Assembly: GCF_900184995.1 (NCBI RefSeq)
Contig: NZ_LT860099.1
Span: 1,018,269 to 1,082,268 of the forward strand
Direction of reading: 5' to 3'
Length of the DNA stretch: 64,000 nucleotides
Source of the DNA: Konateibacter massiliensis
GTDB taxonomy: Bacteria > Bacillota > Clostridia > Lachnospirales > Lachnospiraceae
The notes under the pieces were generated by a model. It was not told the origin of the DNA and searched no databases. It worked only from the letters and a program-made list of their open reading frames with translations. The first letter of the stretch is position 1, and each line of letters starts with the position of its first letter. Below, one piece after another: positions 60,479-64,000 of the stretch. A program made the position numbers and the translations under genes.

Positions 60479-62275
60479 TTATTCTTCTTTATTCTTTAAC
60501 GCTAAAGCAATCTCTAACTCATCAAGCTGCTTTGCATCTACAACATCCGGTGCATTGGTCATCAGGCAAGAAGCATCCTTCACCTTCGGGAATGCAATTA
60601 CATCGCGGATGCTATCCTCTTTCGCCATAAGCATAATCAGACGGTCCAATCCGTAAGCCAGTCCCGCATGAGGAGGCACGCCGTATTTGAAAGCATTTAA
60701 CAGGAATCCAAATCTGTCATAGGCTTCTTCCTTTGTAAAGCCGAGAAGTTCAAACATTTTCTCCTGAACATTGTCCTGATAAATTCTGACACTTCCGCCG
60801 CCAAGCTCTGTACCGTTTAACACAATATCATATGCCTTTGCCCGAACCTTCGCAGGCTCTGTGTCAAGAAGCTCCAAATCCTCCTCCATCGGCATTGTAA
60901 ATGGATGGTGCATCGCTACCAGTCTGTTCTGCTCCTCCGACCACTCAAAGAGAGGAAATTCTGTTACCCAGAGGAAATTATACTGGTTTTTATCTAACAG
61001 CTCTAAGCCTCTTGCAATCTCAAGTCTTAAATTACCAAGCACATCATAAACCACTTTATTTACATCTGCCGCAAAGAGAAGTAAATCTCCGTTCTCACCG
61101 TCCATAGCTGCAACAAGAGCTTTTAATTCCTCTTCTGTCATAAATTTGGAGAAGGAAGATTTATAGCTTCCGTCATCCCCGATGGAAAGATAAGCAAGTC
61201 CCTTTGCTCCGAAATCCTTTGCGTAGGCTACCAGCGCATCAATCTTTTTACGAGGCATTGCTCCCTGTCCCTTGGCATTGATACCTCGCACGGAACCACC
61301 ATTTTCCAATGCTCCTGTAAATACGCTAAAACCGCAGTCTTTTACAACAGCTGAAACATCGGTAAGCTCCATACCAAAACGTGTATCCGGCTTATCTGAG
61401 CCGTAACGGTCCATAGCGTCCTGCCATGTCATGCGCTGTATCGGAAGAGACACATCAATACCGATTGTCTCTTTAAAAAGCTTTTGCAGCAATCTTTCAT
61501 TTACGTCAATGACATCATCGATATCCACAAAGGATAACTCCATATCAATCTGTGTAAATTCCGGCTGTCTGTCCGCTCTTAAGTCCTCATCGCGGAAGCA
61601 CTTTGCAACCTGAAAATAACGGTCGTAGCCGGAGCACATAAGAAGCTGCTTAAAGAGCTGAGGTGACTGTGGCAGTGCATAAAAATTACCCGGGTGCACA
61701 CGGCTTGGCACTAAGTAATCTCTTGCGCCCTCCGGTGTACTTTTCTGTAAAATCGGAGTTTCAATCTCCAAAAATCCTTCTTCTGCAAGGAAAGCACGCA
61801 CGATTGTGGTTGCCTTACTTCTCAGAATAAGGTTTTCCTGTAAATCCGGTCTTCTTAAATCCAAATATCTATATTTTAATCTGAGTTCTTCCTTTGTTCT
61901 GGAATCCTCTTCAATCGGAAATGGAGGTGTCTGTGATTCAGATAAAATTCTAATCTCGGTGGCTCTGATTTCGATGTCACCTGTCGCAAGATTCTCATTA
62001 ACTGCACCGGAACGGGACACTACCTTGCCCACTACCGCGATAACAAATTCGCTTCTCAGCTTTTCTGCCTTTGCAAAGCCCTCTTCCTTCACATCTGATT
62101 CTTCAAATATAATCTGTAAAATACCGGAACGGTCTCTAAGGTCCACAAAAATAATGCCGCCCTTGTTTCTGCTTTTCTGAACCCAGCCCATAACGGTTAC
62201 TTCCTGTCCGATATTTGCACTTGTCACTTCCGTACATCTATGGGATCTGTGTAATCCCTTCATTGATTCTGCCAT
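60479..62275 (-). CDS. aspS: Aspartyl-tRNA synthetase
   Basis: 598 residues, bacterial-type class II enzyme. Anticodon-binding OB fold (about 10-110; VTVMGWVQKSRNKGGIIFVD), motif 2 around FRDEDLRADRQPEFTQIDME (about 220), the bacterial insertion domain (about 290-410) and motif 3 GLAYGLDRLIMLMA near the C terminus. The start at 62275 follows GGAGGAAATT. It follows hisS after 18 bp, a pairing common in Firmicutes. Whether it also charges tRNA-Asn cannot be read here. Confidence 0.97.
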   Translation of the reverse strand: MAESMKGLHRSHRCTEVTSANIGQEVTVMGWVQKSRNKGGIIFVDLRDRSGILQIIFEESDVKEEGFAKAEKLRSEFVIAVVGKVVSRSGAVNENLATGDIEIRATEIRILSESQTPPFPIEEDSRTKEELRLKYRYLDLRRPDLQENLILRSKATTIVRAFLAEEGFLEIETPILQKSTPEGARDYLVPSRVHPGNFYALPQSPQLFKQLLMCSGYDRYFQVAKCFRDEDLRADRQPEFTQIDMELSFVDIDDVIDVNERLLQKLFKETIGIDVSLPIQRMTWQDAMDRYGSDKPDTRFGMELTDVSAVVKDCGFSVFTGALENGGSVRGINAKGQGAMPRKKIDALVAYAKDFGAKGLAYLSIGDDGSYKSSFSKFMTEEELKALVAAMDGENGDLLLFAADVNKVVYDVLGNLRLEIARGLELLDKNQYNFLWVTEFPLFEWSEEQNRLVAMHHPFTMPMEEDLELLDTEPAKVRAKAYDIVLNGTELGGGSVRIYQDNVQEKMFELLGFTKEEAYDRFGFLLNAFKYGVPPHAGLAYGLDRLIMLMAKEDSIRDVIAFPKVKDASCLMTNAPDVVDAKQLDELEIALALKNKEE

Positions 62276-62293
62276 AATTTCCTCCATTGCCTT

Positions 62294-63547
62294 TTATTTG
62301 CTTCCAATAATATACGCCGCAATCTCATTTAACGCAAGCTCTGTCTGCTCTCCGGTCTCCATATCTTTCACCCTAGCCTTGTTTTCCTCAAGCTCCTGTG
62401 TGCCGATGATGACCGTGTACCTTGCTCCAAGCTTGTTTGCATACTTCATCTGGGCTTTTACGCTTCTATCCATATAGTCGGTCTCAACAACAAGATTGCT
62501 GCCTCTCACCTCATTTACCAGCTTATATGCTTTTGCCCTTGCTTCCTTGCCTAGAATGCCGACATAGAGCTGAACCGGCTTCTTTGGCTCAAGTTCCACG
62601 CCTTCTTTTTCCAGAAAATAGAGAATTCTTTCAATTCCCATACCAAAGCCTACGGAAGGGATGTCCTGTTTTTCATCAATTTCATGTATCAAGCCGTCAT
62701 ATCTTCCGCCGCCGCAAAGAGTAAAGCCTTCTGAATTAACAAATTCAAATACCGTCTTTGTATAGTAATCAAGCCCGCGAACAATTCCGGTATCAATCTC
62801 ATAAGGAATATTTAATTCATTTAATAAATATTGCAGCTCGCCCCAGTGCTCTTTGCATTCCTCGTCCAAATACTGAATGGTGCGCGGTGCATCCTTCACA
62901 ATCTCCTTGCACGTCTCAACCTTACAGTCCAGCACGCGAAGAGGATTTTTCTGCATTCTCTCCCGGCAGGTCGGACAGAGACGTTCTTCGTGCTGTTTCA
63001 GATAAGCAAGCAAGGCTTCGTTATAAGTCTTCCTGCAATTCGGACAGCCTATACTGTTGATATGAAGCTTAGCGTCCTTTAGTCCTAATTTCTCAATAAG
63101 TGTTGTAATCAGCGTAATTATCTCCACCTCCGCAAGAGGAGATTTTGAACCGACAAATTCAACACCGAACTGGTGATGCTGTCTCAATCTTCCGCTCTGC
63201 GGCTTCTCATAACGAAATGCCGGTGTCACATAATATAGTTTTGTAGGTGCAGGCTCTGCATACATATTGTGCTCCAAATAGGCACGCATAACAGATGCGG
63301 TTCCCTCCGGCTTTAATGTAATGCTTCTGTCACCTTTGTCCGTGAACGTATACATTTCCTTTTGCACAACATCCGTCGTCTCTCCAACCCCGCGCTGGAA
63401 TAAAACCGTATGCTCAAAAATAGGGGTTATTATCTCGCTTATATTATAGGTGGCTGCAAGCTCTCTTGCCATTTTTTCAACGACACTTCGCTTGTGCATA
63501 TCATCGCCATACCAATCCTGTACTCCTCTTGGTGCCTGTGTAATCAT
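62294..63547 (-). CDS. hisS: Histidyl-tRNA synthetase
   Basis: 417 residues, class II. The start [16 protein letters not shown], motif 2 [20 protein letters not shown] (about 108-127), the histidine-binding [13 protein letters not shown] (about 260) and motif 3 [15 protein letters not shown] are all present; C-terminal anticodon domain from about 325. A cluster of C-x2-C pairs ([19 protein letters not shown]) in the insertion domain may bind zinc, as seen in some clostridial enzymes. GAATGGAGGACTTTGG precedes the ATG. It follows the HD-GYP gene after 22 bp and precedes aspS, so all three may be co-transcribed; no T-box lies in the gap. Confidence 0.97.
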   Translation of the reverse strand: MITQAPRGVQDWYGDDMHKRSVVEKMARELAATYNISEIITPIFEHTVLFQRGVGETTDVVQKEMYTFTDKGDRSITLKPEGTASVMRAYLEHNMYAEPAPTKLYYVTPAFRYEKPQSGRLRQHHQFGVEFVGSKSPLAEVEIITLITTLIEKLGLKDAKLHINSIGCPNCRKTYNEALLAYLKQHEERLCPTCRERMQKNPLRVLDCKVETCKEIVKDAPRTIQYLDEECKEHWGELQYLLNELNIPYEIDTGIVRGLDYYTKTVFEFVNSEGFTLCGGGRYDGLIHEIDEKQDIPSVGFGMGIERILYFLEKEGVELEPKKPVQLYVGILGKEARAKAYKLVNEVRGSNLVVETDYMDRSVKAQMKYANKLGARYTVIIGTQELEENKARVKDMETGEQTELALNEIAAYIIGSK

Positions 63548-63569
63548 CCAAAGTCCTCCATTCTACTTG

Positions 63570-64000
63570 TCAAATATCATATATTTTTGTGCTGTCATCG
63601 CGATTAATCACTCGCATAAATGTGAGAAACACCTTCATATCAAAGTTTTTCACTTCGTCTATCATCAGCTCCACCGCCGTTTCCACGTCAAATGCGCTGC
63701 GGTACGGTCTGTCGGAAATCAGGGCTGCAAACACGTCGCATACCCGCAAAATTCTGGCTCCCAGCGGAATATCATTTCCCTTTAAATTCTCAGGATACCC
63801 TGAACCGTCAAAGTTCTCATGGTGATACAAAACCGATTCCAGAATAAAATCAGAATATTGATTTTCCTTTAGTATATCATAACTGAGCTTGGAATGCATT
63901 CTCATGTACTTCATTTCTTCCACTCCGAGAGTTTTCTCATTCCTCCCGTATAAATAGCCGGAAAGTCTGAGCTTTCCTATATCATGAAGTACACCTGCCT
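63570..64000 (-). CDS. HD-GYP domain phosphodiesterase, 5' end outside window
   Basis: The reading frame is open to the window edge and shows the last 142 codons of the protein. The HD pair is in AGVLHDIGKLRLSGYLYGR at the edge and the GYP motif in HHENFDGSGYPENLKG; later RILRVCDVFAALISDRPYR is also typical. HD-GYP proteins hydrolyse cyclic di-GMP or related dinucleotides. Upstream domains are unseen. It ends 22 bp before hisS on the same strand. Confidence 0.88.
   Translation of the reverse strand, partial: AGVLHDIGKLRLSGYLYGRNEKTLGVEEMKYMRMHSKLSYDILKENQYSDFILESVLYHHENFDGSGYPENLKGNDIPLGARILRVCDVFAALISDRPYRSAFDVETAVELMIDEVKNFDMKVFLTFMRVINRDDSTKIYDI

Overview
This window looks like a chromosomal segment from a spore-forming, low-GC member of the Clostridia, most like Lachnospiraceae. 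The evidence is the house style of the genes (SpoIIM and a SpoVB-type flippase, YesM/YesN-type two-component proteins, RecA with an acidic tail behind a CGAAC-N4-GTTCG LexA box, a GTG-started RNase Y, the order secG-rnr-smpB-ssrA) and the AT-rich intergenic DNA. No rRNA or tRNA gene was seen. A species name would be a guess.

Layout. 1-3.5 kb (minus strand): secG, rnr, smpB and a 3'-truncated tmRNA gene, the ribosome-rescue set. 3.6-13 kb: an AraC regulator, a chemoreceptor, gpmI, a DUF5662 protein, a GH13 debranching-like protein whose catalytic aspartates are replaced, an ABC-F ATPase, a CoA-binding protein and a low-molecular-weight phosphatase (lmwPTP). 13.0-19.7 kb: a strikingly AT-rich accessory island. 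It holds a decayed Tn916-type integrase, an ORF fragment, a membrane-anchored KAP-type NTPase, a DUF6236-like protein and a 492-residue protein with two HEPN-type RNxxxH motifs. A degenerate copy of the lmwPTP 5' end lies at the far edge. The three intact cargo genes share an unusual upstream motif (TTTACW-N20-TAYGAT). This is the best candidate for an undescribed, probably defensive, system.

20-24 kb: a three-gene FtsX-type ABC operon. 24-35.4 kb: a sugar catabolic locus with a GH94 disaccharide phosphorylase (chitobiose-phosphorylase-like), a phosphohexomutase, a YesM-type kinase, a solute-binding lipoprotein, two permeases, a YesN-type regulator and a ROK kinase. Import, phosphorolysis, mutase and kinase steps make a full route to hexose phosphates. 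35.6-40 kb: a TetR gene behind two matched 32-bp palindromes, then a heterodimeric ABC exporter. 40-43.3 kb: a cyclase-family enzyme, an MFS carrier, a divergent AraC regulator and a lone TfoX C-terminal domain.

43.4-47 kb: gap-pgk-tpiA, with a 129-bp tandem repeat in front of tpiA. 47-54.7 kb: mnmA and its cysteine desulfurase, a SpoVB-like flippase, a DAHP synthase, a XerD-like recombinase, SpoIIM and a Nudix hydrolase. 54.8-58.4 kb: rny, recX and LexA-controlled recA. After a 1-kb gene-poor gap come DUF1294 and DUF4256 proteins, aspS, hisS and a truncated HD-GYP gene. Scattered through the core are at least five copies or pieces of a dispersed, palindrome-rich intergenic repeat of about 100 bp.
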